A DNA stretch of 64,000 nt from Symbiodinium natans (lineage: Eukaryota > Sar > Dinophyceae > Suessiales > Symbiodiniaceae). The stretch's first letter is position 1; each line of letters begins with the position of its first letter. Where the stretch lies: the NCBI GenBank assembly GCA_905221605.1, contig CAJNDS010002079.1, positions 2,162,501 to 2,226,500 of the forward strand. Reading direction: 5' to 3'. The notes under the pieces were generated by a model. The model did not search any database and was not told the DNA's origin. It saw only the letters and a list, made by a program, of their open reading frames with translations. Below, piece by piece: positions 50,622 through 62,100 of this stretch. Position numbers and translations under genes: made by a program.

Positions 50622-50815
50622 GGTTTGGGGTTTGGGGTTTGGGGTTTGGGGTTTGGGGTTTAGGGTTTAGGGTTTAGGGTTTAGGGTTTAGGGTTCAGGG
50701 TTCAGGGTTTAGGGTTTAGGGTTTAGGGTTTAGGATTTAGGGTTTAGGGTTTAAGTTTAGGGTTTAGGATTTAGGGTTCAGGGTTTAGGGTTTAGGGTTT
50801 GGGGTGTGTTACCCC
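50622..50815. repeat. TTTGGGG then TTTAGGG array
   Basis: Four to five TTTGGGG units change abruptly to TTTAGGG and TTCAGGG for about 150 bp. Confidence 0.9.
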
Positions 50816-52214
50816 CTTTTGTGAGCGAAGGCCAGAAAAGAGAGAATAGGAGGCCCTGGGCTTGCACATGAAATTCGCACTTTGCTTGTGCTTGGGATGG
50901 GGCGGCCCAATTTGTGCGACTGAGCAGCTCCACCCGGTACTCCAAAAACCTTGATTCCATATCTTATTTTCACTAGTGGACCTCAAGGAAAGAAAAACCT
51001 CCTCAACTCCTTTGGTACAGGGCAGGAGGATTCCGGGCTTAGGGGTGCGCGTGGGGTTTAAGATGTTTTAGGGTTGGGGTTCAGGGTTTGGGGGGCACGC
51101 CGCGGACGTCGAGTTCAAGGTCTATATGCTCCGCGACCTGTGCCGCAATGTTTCGGCCTCAGCACTGGCCCTTGAGGCCTGTGCCACCGTTGTCTGAGCT
51201 CTCCTTAGCAAACTCCCTTCATGCCAAGCACTTGAGCGTCCCCTTATTGGGGGGCGGGACGGGCCGTGGGAAAGGCTGCAAGGCTTGGGATTAAGGCGTA
51301 GAACCTTGCCTCCACACATGCTCGGATGGCGATGCGGGCCACGGCCGTTGTGTTCCTGAGAACCTCGCCTATACATTTAAAGAAGAACTTCAATGGGTCA
51401 GGTGCCTTTTTGTTGAAAGTTCCGCCCCTCTTGGGAACTTGCGGTCAGGAGCCCCAATCTATTCCTCTGCTTCCCCCCAAGCTTCCCAAGCCTTCACTCG
51501 CCTCAGAACCCTCAAAGGCTCATCTCAACCGGACTCAGCCTGCATCCCTAGCTTCCCCATAAGCGCGCCCAAAATTCGCTCCCTGGAGCCCTTGAAGAGC
51601 TGCTTAAGCGCCCTAAACCCTAAACCCCCTATCAGAGCTCTCGCAACCCTGTGGCCCGCGGCATGTAGGAACATCCATTCCACAACACGATTTGGAGCCC
51701 TGTTGTGGTTCCTCTTTCTGACGTCTTTTAAAGCGCCACTTATACGGTCAGTTGTCTAATTTATGGTCCCTTTTGGGCTGATGATAAGGCGACCCCGAAT
51801 ATTTCTCGTATCCAACAAGATGACCATAATTTGGGCAACTCACCATAACTCAGGGGCCAAAGGACCCAAACCTTCAGCCCCCTCAAGCTTCCAACCCACT
51901 TTACAACCCCTCAAGTATTGGGTTACTAAGCATGAACCTCCAAGCACCTTCCCCCCGAAAGCAAAATAAACTCCAAAAACCCTAAAAACCCTAAACGAGC
52001 TAAAAACTAAAACCCCGTAAGAACCCAACAAGCTCTCTAAAAACAGCCTGATTAAACACCTTCAAGGGCTTTCTCAAAAACCCAAAAAAAAACTTAAAAC
52101 CCCCTAAAGCCCCTCAAAATGCCCTGGACCTCTCCAGCTTCCCGCAATCCGAGGCCTGTGCCTCGCTGAGGCCGTGCGGCCCGCACCGAAGGGCCTCTTG
52201 GGGCTGGAGGCCGC

Positions 52215-52314
52215 TATAGGGTTTAGGGTTTAGGGTTTAGGGTTTAGGGTTTAGGGTTTAGGGTTTAGGGTTTAGGGTTTAGGGTTTAGGGTTTAGGGTT
52301 TAGGGTTTAGGGTG
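52215..52314. repeat. TTTAGGG array
   Basis: Fourteen perfect units at the matching place to 19034. Confidence 0.95.
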
Positions 52315-52984
52315 TGTCAGGGGAGGGCGCGCGCTCGGGTGTGGAACACCCCGGGCCGCGCGCTCGCGTTGCCCGTCAGCCCACCCCGGCCACCCAAACT
52401 ATACTCTATTATTTTTAGGGTTTATGGAACTTATTTTCTTGTGCTCTGATGCTTGCTTTGATGTTTTTAAAGTTGCGGTGTTAGGGTTTAAGCTGGGGTT
52501 GGGGGTAGCCTCGGCCCTTTTCGGGCCTTCGGCGTGTCAGGGCCCGTAGAGGCCCTTATTTATTTGAAGGTCAGGCCCTTTGTGCCTGCTCCTGGATTCC
52601 CCTTCTTTAAGGGCCTCAAGCCTTTTTGGTGGCTCTTGGGGCCTTTTGGGGTCTTCCTGAGGGGCTTTCCTGGCCCTTCTGGGGTACCTTGACAGGGCCT
52701 TTTGAAGCCTTTTCAAGTTTTTTGGTGGCTCTTGTGCCCAAAACCATCGATTTCAGTACTAAAAAATCGCATTTTTCATTGCGGGTACGGGCAAAACCTG
52801 GGGTCCCCTCGACCGTCCGGGGGCGTCCGGGGGCGTCCGCGGGGGCTCCCTGGACGCTGTCCCGCTCCACGTCTCGGGGCGGGCGGACGCCCCGGACGCC
52901 CCCGGACGCCCCGGACACCCCCAGACACCCCGGACGCGCCTGGACACCTCAGGAGACGCCCGGACTCCGGTCGGCCGCTGAAAC

Positions 52985-53232
52985 CCCGAACCCCCTCCAG
53001 AGCAGAAGCCGCACGATTTGGGGTTACTCTTTAGCTACGCTAAAGGTGGTCTGGATACGGCCATCCCTTGTTCGAGTGCTGACGTTGTCGTAAGAAGGGC
53101 CAATATCCGTTGGCCTGTCCAGGACAGACGGTGAGGCTTAACCCTCACCTTTCCGTCTCTCTTTTCGTATGGGCGCTCGGGCTGTAAGGCCCTCGGCCGA
53201 GCGTTCGGGCTGTCGCTCGACGGAAGCGACCC
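52985..53232 (+). ncRNA. Duplicated structured sequence, copy 1 (candidate)
   Basis: About 245 bp repeated at 53357-53610. Stems visible include GGCCAA...TTGGCC, CTGTCC/GGACAG and GGTGAGG...CCTCACC, then GC-rich CGCTCGG...CCGAGCG hairpins. No similarity to tRNA, 5S, SRP, U-snRNA or spliced-leader landmarks that I can see, so RNA identity is only a possibility. Could equally be a GC-rich repeat. Confidence 0.3.
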
Positions 53233-53356
53233 CCCAAAATCACGAAATTGAGCAACCAGCCTGGACCCCCTCGCCAGCCTCCTGGTCCAGGAATCCAGCC
53301 ACCAGGGGCCAGGGGGCCCCCGGGGGGGGGGGGGGGGCCCGGCAAACCCTGAACCC

Positions 53357-53610
53357 AAAACCCCCTCCAGAGCAGATGCCGCACGATTTGGGGTTACTCT
53401 TTAGCTACGCTAAAGGTGGTCTGGATACGGCCATCCCTTGTTCGAGTGCTGACGTTGTCGTAAGAAGGGCCAATATCCGTTGGCCTGTCCAGGACAGACG
53501 GTGAGGCTTAACCCTCACCTTTCCGTCTCTCTTTTCGTATGGGCGCTCGGGCTGTAAGGCCCTCGGCCGAGCGTTCGGGGTCTGTCGCTCGACGGAAGCG
53601 ACCCCTCACT
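53357..53610 (+). ncRNA. Duplicated structured sequence, copy 2 (candidate)
   Basis: Almost the same as copy 1 over its full length, with a few inserted bases (GTTCGGGGTCTGTCGC). Separated from copy 1 by about 125 bp ending in a G run. Confidence 0.3.
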
Positions 53611-53854
53611 TAGTTTAGGGTTTGAGTTTACAAGGCGCGGGCTTCAAAGGGTTCAGGGCTTCGGGTTGATTATCGGACTTGGGGCTTCGGATTCAGGGGA
53701 GACCCAACAGCCGTGTACTTAGCTTTGGCTACCGTATGTCAAGCATGCCCTCAGGGCAGATATATCTTCAAGAAGAAGTTGCCCTAAGGAAGTGCGCCAA
53801 AACTGAATGACGATGAATGACAGCTAGACTGCTTCAGACTGAGAGACCTCAGCA

Positions 53855-54030
53855 GGCAGATGATACGAAGATCGAGGCTCCCTCGCATGCTTCTTTCGAA
53901 GAGGCCATCGGGCCGTGCAGTCAGAAAGCGTGTAGGGCCTGTTCTGCGTAATGTGGTGTCGAAATCTGGAGGCTCGAGGTGTGTCTGGCATACCAGTTCA
54001 ATGCCCAAATCGGCTTGCAGAATGCTTAGC
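53855..54030 (+). pseudogene. Decayed copy of the 19622 exon
   Basis: Starts ADDTKIEAPSHASFEEAIG but then carries a 13-base insertion and an in-frame stop. Confidence 0.5.
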
Positions 54031-54797
54031 TTCACCTCATGGCCGGGTTTTTTCTCAAAGATTTCCTGGGGTTGGGTTTGCGTTCAGGGTGCCAAGCGGG
54101 GCGGGGGGGGGGGGGGGGGTCTGCGAGTGACAAACCTGCATACGCTTTCGGACAAGAATGGTAGGGTTGTCTTAAATCAAAAGCGCCCTGATGCAGATTC
54201 CCGAGTGTCCGTCGTCTCAGACCCAAAACGCCCTGTACTTTTCCAGAGGCAAAGCGCGACGTCGTGGGCGCCTTGAGCTCCCCCGAGGCAGGGTGGAGGG
54301 TTAAGGGTTCAGGGTTAGAGGTTTAGGGTTTCGGGCCTGCTGTTTAGAGGGCTGGGTTTCGCGTGTAGAGCTTCAGGATTTCGAGGGTACAGTTTGCCGT
54401 TTAGGGGCATTGGAGCCTCTAGGGGTGGAGCTGAGGGCTGTTTTTTGGCACCAGGCGCTTGTCTGTCTAGGTTTCGGAGGACTGCCGCATGTTCGAAACT
54501 CTCACAAAGGGTTCAGGATTTAAGGTCTCCTTCGCCCTCTAGTCTTTGCAAATTAGAGCTGTAGTGGTGCACTCAGGTACTTTGTGTGCTACAACGCTTG
54601 CCAAACATTCCTCTGCAATACGGTCCTACCATCTACATCGTCTTCCTAAAATTGAAACAGAGTACAGTTGTGAGAGAGAGAGAGAGAGAGAGCGAGAGAG
54701 CATCATTTAACGGAGAGTCCCGGCATAAACGAGACTACAGTCGGATGTTGTGGACAAAGCAGAAACCCTACTCCAAACACAGAACAGAAAGTCTTTG

Positions 54798-54938
54798 GAT
54801 GGCGAGGCCGGATCGTTCATTTTGGAAGACCCGTCGGCGTCTTGCCCGGCATTGCGACAATTACCTATACAAGAAGGCCACCCTAAAAGAAGAGTCCTTA
54901 GAGCCTTCGGGTTCGTAATTTTTAGTTTTAGGGTTTGA
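54798..54938 (+). CDS. Copy 2 of the 20702 exon
   Basis: DGEAGSFILEDPSASCPALR at the start and LRAFGFVIFSFRV at the end; shorter in the middle than copy 1 but still open. Confidence 0.45.
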   Translation, partial: DGEAGSFILEDPSASCPALRQLPIQEGHPKRRVLRAFGFVIFSFRV

Positions 54939-54981
54939 GCAGCAGCCTTGTCCCTTACAGAGGTTGTCGTAGACCATGTTC

Positions 54982-55143
54982 GGCTCAAAAGCTGAGGCCC
55001 TTCCCGCTTGCGGTCTCCCAAACTCGGGGCATCACGTCTTGAAGACCTCCATGACCTTCAATGACAGCTGCGTCTGGCGCGGAGAGGAGGGACTGAAGGC
55101 CCCAAGGGTTGCGGAAGAGGACAAAGTTATCATGCTTGAGGGG
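54982..55143 (+). CDS. Copy 2 of the 20927 exon
   Basis: GSKAEALPACGLPNSGHHVL then KTSMTFNDSCVWRGEEGLKA, open through the following G tract. Confidence 0.45.
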
Positions 55144-56181
55144 CTTTTTTTTGGGGGAGGGGGGGGGGGGGGCTTCACCCATGACTGTTTGGAGTGAGGG
55201 CCTTGTCCGATTTTGGGGGGGCTTGGCTTCGAAGGCTCAGAGCTCGATTCTTTCGGAAAACTGGCAATCGCCCTTCCGAATGGAAGAGAGATGTTCTTTT
55301 TCTTGAGCCGGGGGGGGGGGGTGGGGTGGGGGGAGGAATTTGCGCTCGCGCCCCGATGTTTTCTTACGAGCCCTCTTGAAAGCGAAAACGTGAAGTTCTT
55401 GCCAAGACAACCTCTAGACTTTAAACCCTAAGCCTAGAAACCCTAAACCCTATTGTCAGAGAGGTCACCCTGAAGGCGCCGCTCACGTTCAAAGGCAGGG
55501 GGGTTTGCCTCCTTGCACGGAGTTGTTAAACTGTCTTGCAAGGCTTCCTCCAACTTATAAGGTGGCGCGTGCGCCAACTTGTAAACTTCCGGATTCCTCC
55601 AACGTTTGCAAAGTAGTGCTGTGTAGATAGCGTTCAGCCCGAAGGGCGTAGAGCTTCAGCGATTGTCAAGTGTCGCGGTGCGGCAGTTCGTGGTAGTAAC
55701 AGTGAGCTGTCCCTTGCAATTTCGTTGGTGCACAATTCAAGCAAACCTGTTCTTTCTTGAGCGAGGGATTTGGGCACTTCGGCCCTGATGGAATGCTTCA
55801 ATGTTGCAATCTTCTGATTTCAACACAGGGTGGCTGGAATTGTCTCCTTGCAACACCCTAGTAGGTTTTGGGGGGTTTCTTTTGATCATGAGGCAACCTC
55901 TTCCTGGAGGGCGAGCTGCGTGTGGAAGCTGCCGGCCCACCGAGGGCTTCCTGCGTGACGGTGCTGGGGACCCTGTCACTCCACGCCGCCCGCGCAGTCT
56001 TTGTCGGCTGTAGAAACAAGGCCCTGCTGGCTTCCGAAGGATTCTGAGAGCCTCAAGCTACTCTATTCGAACCCCTTTGTGGCCCAAATATACATTCCAC
56101 ATGCACACGGATTTTGGCGGAGGGTGGGGGATCAGAGCAATTTCTTGTCTCCCTGCCAGTCGTGCCTGAAACCCCTTTGTG

Positions 56182-56346
56182 GAGGCTGGACATGGGGGCG
56201 CCGTGTACGTAGGGAAGGACTTCATCCTCAGCCGCAGCCACCTCCAGATTGAAAACTGCACTGCCAAAAAGAGTCCGGCGCCCCAGCTCTTCCGCGCTCC
56301 TCCGAGCAGTGGAGGCCCCCATTGCCATGCCGAGGCAATCATCTAA
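56182..56346 (+). CDS. PMP-like exon, type C (2)
   Basis: EAGHGGAVYVGKDFILSRSH then LQIENCTAKKSPAPQLF; single substitutions against 22188. Confidence 0.6.
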   Translation, partial: EAGHGGAVYVGKDFILSRSHLQIENCTAKKSPAPQLFRAPPSSGGPHCHAEAII

Positions 56347-56455
56347 GTGCATTTCATCGTTATCTCACTGTCTAATCTCCAGATGTCGCAGAGCAGCACT
56401 CCCAGACCTTGCAAAGCCCAAAATCAAAGCGGCTCCTGCTCGATGGACGGCTCAG

Positions 56456-56570
56456 GCGGCGGTGGCGCTTATGTCACCGGATCCTTCCGGCAGAGCAGCG
56501 GCAGCTCCGCGCGCTTCCAGAACTGCACTGCAGGGGACGAAGGTGCAGGGGTTGCAAAGCTGGGGCTCCT
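56456..56570 (+). CDS. PMP-like exon, type A (9)
   Basis: GGGGAYVTGSFRQSSGSSAR then FQNCTAGDEGAGVAKLG. One extra G (GGGGCTCC) shifts the tail past the usual TGA. Confidence 0.6.
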
Positions 56571-57157
56571 GACAGTCGCGCGTGTGCGGGCTGTGGCAGA
56601 ACCCTTTCGAGTTGGGGTTCAGGACCATTGTTTGGAGGTGTGAGAATGGAAAGACTGAGAGGGCTTCCGTGTAGGGAGCCGGGATCCGGAAGTAGGGAGC
56701 TCTGCTCAGCAAAGCATCAAGAAGCGTTTATTCAAGCAATCTTCAGACTGTTCTGTGCTGCGATTCTACGAAGCACTTTCCATAGTCAGGGCAGGGCTTA
56801 GGGTTCTGTAGGGCTTCGGTTTAGGGTTTAGGGCTTAGGGTTTAGGTTTAATGTCACAAAGATTCAGCAAAGAAGGGAAAGTTCATGACAATAACCACCT
56901 TTCAGCTCTGGGGAAATTCAGATATTTCAGACTCTCAAGCTTTTGCAGTCGACGAGGTGAGGGTCTGAGTCTTTAAACTCGTTTCCAACAAGCATCCCCA
57001 AGTCTCCCGAATTCTGCGAGCACTCCCCCCGCATCCGAGTGGCTGGGCTTTGCTCTCGACATGAGGAGTTTAGGGTCAGTCATTCGAAGCACGACCGCGA
57101 GCAGCCATGCAGAGCTGAAATTCACCAAAAACCCCTCTTTAACGAGCAGTGTTCCAG

Positions 57158-57254
57158 GGTTTGAAGGTCAGGTTTCTTCGAGGGTGGTCTGAGGCTTGTA
57201 TAGCAACCCACGAGCCTTCCTTGACCAACACTCTGCGCACATCTTCATCTTTGC
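57158..57254 (+). CDS. Module exon, type E (2)
   Basis: Acceptor GTTCCAG, frame GLKVRFLRGWSEACIATHEP then SLTNTLRTSSSL, followed by a canonical GTAAGT donor. Confidence 0.55.
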
Positions 57255-57376
57255 GTAAGTTTCTAGGGTGTCTTCACATGTCGCGGAGAAGCACTTCCAG
57301 ACCTGGCAAAGCTCAACATCAAAGAGGCTCCTGCTCGCTGGGGGGGGGCCCCTGCTCGCTGGGATGGACAGCTCAG

Positions 57377-57490
57377 GCGGCGGCGCTTATGTCACCGGAT
57401 CCTTCCGGCAGAGCAACGGCAGCTCCGCGCGCTTCCAGAACTGCACTGCGAGGGACGAAGGTGCAGGGGTTGCAAAGCTGGGGCTCCTGA
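57377..57490 (+). CDS. PMP-like exon, type A (10)
   Basis: GGGAYVTGSFRQSNGSSAR then FQNCTARDEGAGVAKLG. The type B exon that should precede it is deleted (joint near 57047, GGCTGGGCTTTGC). Confidence 0.6.
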   Translation, partial: AAALMSPDPSGRATAAPRASRTALRGTKVQGLQSWGS

Positions 57491-58055
57491 AAGTGTCCCT
57501 CTCGAGCTTGGGGTTCAGGAAGCCTCGGCAGCGTGGACCATTTGTTTTGGAGGTTTGAGAATGGAAAGACTAAGAGGGCTTAAGATTCCGTGTAAGCAGG
57601 GTCCGGAATAACGGAAACTATAGATTGTTCTGTGCTGCGATTCTACGAGGCACTTTTCCATAGGGCTACTCTCCAAGTACCTCTCTGGAGCCGCAGAAAG
57701 TCCCACGACCCCCGGCCCAGAGTCGGAGTTTTGCTTCTCTTGCTCTTGTGCTAGACTGCCGTCTATAGCCGTGCGGGTCAGGGCAGGGTTGAGGGTTCTG
57801 TAGGGCTTCGGTTTAGGGTGTTTCGGGCTTAGGGTTTAGGGCTCAATGTCACAAAGATTCAGCACTGAAGGGAAAGCTCATGACAATAACCTTTCCAGCT
57901 CTGGTACCTTCAGATATTTCAGACGTCCTCTCAAGCTTTTGCAGTCGACGAGGTGAGGGCTGGTCAGAGTCTTTAAACTCGTTTCCAACAAGCATCCCCA
58001 AGTCTCCCGAATTCTCCAAGCACTCCCCGCGTCCGAGTGGCTGGCAGCCGCCGAG

Positions 58056-58159
58056 GTGGCGGCCTCTGTGTTAAGGAGGACCTGCTTCAGGAAGTCTGGA
58101 GCACTCTCGAGGTGGAGAGCTGTGCTGCGAAATGGGGAGTCGCGGCAGCAGCTGGGTGA
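58056..58159 (+). CDS. PMP-like exon, type B (6)
   Basis: GGGLCVKEDLLQEVWSTLEV then ESCAAKWGVAAAAG. Confidence 0.6.
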
Positions 58160-58379
58160 CTGTCCAGGGCTTGTGGCGCAAGTGGGTGGGGGATTCTGCT
58201 CAGGATGTAGAGTGCTTGGCGTTCAAGTAGATGAAGGGTGTGGAAGGGCTTCTGAGATGTCGAGGCTTTGCTCTCGACATGAGGAGTTTAGGGCCATTCG
58301 AAGCACGACCGCGAGCAGCCATGCAGCCATGCAGAGCTGAAATTCACCAAAAGACCCTCTTTAACGAGCAGTGTTCCAG

Positions 58380-58478
58380 GGTTTGAAGGTCAGGTTTCTT
58401 CGAGGGTGGTCTGAGGCTTGTATAGCAATCCACGAGCCTTCCTTGACCAACACTCTGCGCGCACACCTTCATCTTTGC
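58380..58478 (+). CDS. Module exon, type E (3)
   Basis: GLKVRFLRGWSEACIAIHEP then SLTNTLRAH; two extra bases against copy 2 change the frame of the last codons. GTAAGT donor. Confidence 0.5.
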
Positions 58479-58592
58479 GTAAGTTTCTAGGGTGTCTTCA
58501 CATGTCGCGGAGAAGCACTTCCAGACCTTGCAAAGCCCAACATCAAAGAGGCTCCTGCTGGGTGCTCCTGCTCGGTGGGATGGACAGCTCAG

Positions 58593-58705
58593 GCGGCGGC
58601 GCTTGTGTCTCCGGATCCTTCTGGCAGAGCAACGGCAGCTCCGCGCGCTTCCAGAACTGCAGTGCGGATTATAGAGGCACCGGGGCTGCAAACCTGGGCT
58701 CCTGA
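58593..58705 (+). CDS. PMP-like exon, type A (11)
   Basis: GGGACVSGSFWQSNGSSAR then FQNCSADYRGTGAANLGS. Confidence 0.6.
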
Positions 58706-59144
58706 CAGTCGCGCTTTCGAGTTGGGGATCAGGACCATTGTTTGGAGGTGTGAGAATGGAAAGACTGAGAGGGCTTCCGTGTAGGGAGCCGGGATCCGGA
58801 AGTAGGGAGCTCTGCTCAGCAAAGCATCAAGAAGCGTTTATTCAAGCAATCTTCAGACTGTTCTGTGCTGCGATTCTACGAAGCACTTTCCATAGTCAAG
58901 GCAGGGCTTAGGGTTCTGTACGGCTTCGGTTTAGGGTTTTTCGGGCTTAGGGTTTAGGGCTTAATGTCACAAAGATTCAGCACTCATGACAATAACCTTT
59001 TCAGCTCTGGGGGCGATATTTCAGACTCTCAGGCTTTTGCAGTCGATGAGGTGAGGGTCTGAGTCTTTAAACTACGTTTCCAACAAGCGTCCCCAAGTCT
59101 CCCGAAGCACTCCCCGCGCATCCGAGCGGCTGGGAACCGCCGAG

Positions 59145-59248
59145 GTGGCGGCCTCCGTGTCCATAAGGACCTGGCTCAGGAAGCCAAGAGCACCCTCGAG
59201 GTGGAGAGCTGCGCTGCGATTACGGGAGCCGCGGCAGCAGCTGGGTGA
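59145..59248 (+). CDS. PMP-like exon, type B (7)
   Basis: GGGLRVHKDLAQEAKSTLEV then ESCAAITGAAAAAG. Confidence 0.6.
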
Positions 59249-59447
59249 CTGTCCAGGGCTTGCGCAAGTGGGTGAGGGATTCTGCTCAGGAGGAGCGCTT
59301 GGCGCTTGAGTAGGGGAAGGGCTTCTGAGATGTCGAGGCTTTGCTCTCGACATGAGGAGTTTAGGGTCAGCCATTCGAAGCACGACCACGCACAGCCATG
59401 CAGAGCTGAAATTCACCAAAAACCCTATTTAACGAGCAGTGTTCCAG

Positions 59448-59546
59448 GGTTTGAAGGTCAGGTTTCTTCGAGAGTGGTCTGAGGCTTGTATAGCAATCCA
59501 CGAGCCTTCCTTGACCAACACTCTGCGCGCACACCTTCATCTTTGC
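59448..59546 (+). CDS. Module exon, type E (4)
   Basis: Same frame as 58380 with RFLREWSEACIAIHEP; GTAAGT donor. Confidence 0.5.
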
Positions 59547-59664
59547 GTAAGTTTCTAGGGTGTCTTCACATGTCGCGGAGAAGCGCTTCCAGACCTTGCA
59601 AAGCCCAACATCAAAGAGGCTCCTGCTCGGTGGGGGCTCCTGCTCGGTGGGATGGACAGCTCAG

Positions 59665-59810
59665 GCGGCGGCGCTTGTGTCACCGGATCCTTCCGGCAGA
59701 GCAACGGCAGCTCCGCGCGCTTCCAGAACTGCAGTGCGAGATCTGGAGGCGCCGGGGCTGCAAACCTGGGGCTCCTGAAAGTGTCCCTCTCGAGCTCGGA
59801 GGTCAGGTAG
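59665..59810 (+). CDS. PMP-like exon, type A (12)
   Basis: GGGACVTGSFRQSNGSSAR then FQNCSARSGGAGAANLG, open to TAG. Last PMP exon before the retroelement breaks the module at about 59873. Confidence 0.6.
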
Positions 59811-60183
59811 CCTCGGCAGGACCTTTGTTTTGGAGGTGTGAGAATGAAAAGACTCAGAGGGCTTCCGTGTAGTGTAGGACACTTGTGTACGAAATGACAC
59901 AGTAGAGCGCGGAACTCCGCCAGCGCGGGCTCGAAGAAGGCCCGGCTTCGAGCCACTGTGAGCCATGTAGGCGTATTTCAAACACGGAGGGTGAGAGTCG
60001 GTTTGATGCGGCCGCTGAGAGAAAGTTAAAAGCTTTTCTTGCGCAGCGCTTGTGTTGGTGAACTGTGTTATTGCGCCTCGCGAGTTGCTTTTGAGCAGTG
60101 ATGTGTCTGCCGCTATTCTGGTGTGTGTCGGAATGCGTATTTTGCTCTTCAAGTAGTTGCCGCGTCTTAGTTCCGACGACAGC

Positions 60184-61065
60184 ATGTATTCAAACAACTT
60201 TGCTGGCGTGGTGCAAGCAGCCATGGATGCTGGGGAGCCGGGCGAAGTGTTGATAGAACTGGAGGAGTGCGGCGTGTGTTCGCTTGAAACAGCTGCAAAT
60301 ATGTTGGCTGCCAGAGTTGGAGATCAGCAGTTGCAGGCGCATTTGCACGCGCTCGTGGCCACAGCTTTCAAGAAGTTTGCGTCGCCGATAGTGTCTTCCA
60401 CAGCCGGGTGCCAGCCAGCAGGAGCAAAGTGCACGCCTCAGACGCCTCATGTCGGGCGCAATGATATTCCAGTGCCACGATTGACAAGTGGGGGTTCCAT
60501 GCAGAGGGCTCTCGAGGCAGCGTTGCCGCAGAACAGGCAAGCTGCGTTGCAGGAGTTCCGCGAAGGAATTTGGGCCCGAAGCAACAAGCGGCCTCAGGAT
60601 TCGAGGTGGCGATCTTGGTGTCGCATCTGTAGCGCATGGCAAGTCCCGCCTGTGCCATTGACGACAGAGGTCATCGAGCGGGTAGCTGCGTCGCTCAAAG
60701 TGGGCGGGTACCGCTCGGGGCGGCAGTTCTTCAGCAGGGCTCGTCGAGAGCATATAGTGCGAGTGCGCCAACCGGTGCCCGCCGACGTTGAGTTGGCCAG
60801 GAAGGACGCAGTCAGATCTTTGGAGCGCGGTATTGGTGGTCCGGCCCTGAAGGATGCCTTGCGTGCTGAAGCCGTTTCCATTTTGGGTGAGACATTTGTG
60901 GCTGCGCTGTTTTCTTTTGGGGTGTGGTTCTTGCTGCGCGAGATTGAGATAGCGGCACTGCTTTCCAAGCACATGCACATTGATGAAGTGGCAGGTACTG
61001 TGTCTCTAACGCTGTGGGCGACGAAGAGTGACCCTGTGCAAGCGTGTGAGAGGGGAGAGCGTTGA
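60184..61065 (+). pseudogene. Tyrosine recombinase-like ORF, catalytic domain truncated
   Basis: 293 codons from the first in-frame ATG. An unassigned N-terminus (residues 1-110) is followed by a SAM-like DNA-binding part (RWRSWCRICSAW, then LTTEVIERVAASLKVGGYRS) and by the start of the catalytic domain: WFLLREIEIAAL with the presumed box-I Arg at residue 252, and WATKSDP with the beta-hairpin Lys at residue 281. It ends at TGA before any HxxR or catalytic Tyr, so strand cleavage is not expected. The end overlaps the methyltransferase frame by about 38 bases. Identification rests on motif layout; an unknown Gag-like role for the N-terminus is possible. Confidence 0.6.
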
Positions 61066-62100
61066 TTACATCCTTTTGAGCTTCTTTGACGGTGTCGGTT
61101 CAGCGGGCTTGATTTGCAGCGACATCTTCGAAGCAGAACAGAAGCCATGGGTGGGCTTCGCATGGGAAACCGACAGCGAGTTGGTTTCCCTGTCACACGA
61201 GAAGTTTCGAAACATTCGGCATCGCGGCAACATTGATGATGACGACCCGGCACGTGTGGTGCAAGAACTTCGTAGAATCGACCCTGGCGCACGCGCCACA
61301 GTGATCGTGGCGGCAGGCCCGCCTTGCCATGATCATAGCCGTATTCGTGCTGATGCTCCGGGTGTTCGTTCGCGGAGAAGAGGGTTCCAAGTTCGCCCGC
61401 TTCGCAGAGTTTTTGAGACAGTTGAAAGCGTCTTGGGATTATGCGCAGCCTATCCTAGTCGTTGAGAGCGTCGTGCCGGAGAACAAGCAGGACGTGAAGT
61501 TGTTTGAGCGTCGCCTGTCAGCTCAAGCTGTTGTGTGTGACGCAGCGGACCTTGGGGTGATATCGCGACCGAGAGTGTGGTGGACTCGGTTGCCATGGCA
61601 GGACCTCAGCAACCGGAGAGGCGCGCCTACCTCCATGCGCTGGAGCTCCTACCAGGGCATCCCTAAAGTAACCTTTGAACAGCCTGCCGATGATTTGCAG
61701 CAATACGACCTCGGCGAGTTCGAGTGGCCAAGGAATGTTTCGGAGCGCCTTCGACCTCTCCCATGCTTGACGACGCCCTCTAATGACCCTGCAGGCCGTC
61801 CAGCTCCTCGATCGTGCAGAGGGAAGGTGGATTCCCAGACGCAGAATCGCTGGCTTCAAGACAACAGACGCTACGCTCCCTGGCACTACCAGGAAGACAA
61901 TATGTGGGTCGATGTAAGCCAACATCGCCGTCTCGCGCTTGCCACAGCGAAAATCAAGGAGCAACTCCATCACCTGCCTGTGGGGTGGACCCAACCTTTG
62001 CGTGAGCACTCGAGGCACAGGGCCATAGCAAATGGCTGGCATATTGGAGTGGCCAAATGGTTCTTCATCTTTGGCGTCTTTTGCGCAGTGGCGCCGACTG
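61058..62100 (+). pseudogene. C5-cytosine DNA methyltransferase, one frameshift
   Basis: Would transfer a methyl group from S-adenosylmethionine to cytosine C5 in DNA. Motif I ILLSFFDGVGSAGL is at 61070-61111 and motif IV AAGPPCHDHS has its catalytic Cys at 61325-61327. A one-base shift near 61362 moves the frame; the next frame continues with GEEGSKFARFAEFLRQL, motif VI-like VVESVVPEN (ESV instead of ENV), motif VIII-like ISRPRVWWTRL, a target-recognition stretch, LPVGWTQ and motif X-like NGWHIGVAKWFF near 62030-62067. All core motifs are in order and the size (about 335 residues) fits a compact DNMT without regulatory domains. It might methylate element or host CG sites, but this copy is frameshifted. 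Confidence 0.75.

Larger units (their letters stand above)
52315..53610. other. 1.3-kb insert in duplication copy 2
   Basis: Absent from copy 1. Contains GGCCTT-rich inverted boxes (52500-52720), an 11-bp CCGGACGCCCC minisatellite (52830-52960) and the duplicated structured sequence below. Frames here are compositional. Confidence 0.6.
51097..56921. repeat. Segmental duplication, copy 2
   Basis: Direct copy of 17829-22925. It loses the type A exon at 22926: at 56921 the shared sequence GGGAAATTCAG is joined to ATATTTCAGACTCTC from the middle of a PMP module, pointing to recombination between modules. Confidence 0.9.

Noticed and set aside
60190-61292. Minus-strand frames of 262 and 232 codons
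   Set aside because: Shadows of the GC-rich recombinase and methyltransferase frames, which carry the recognisable motifs.
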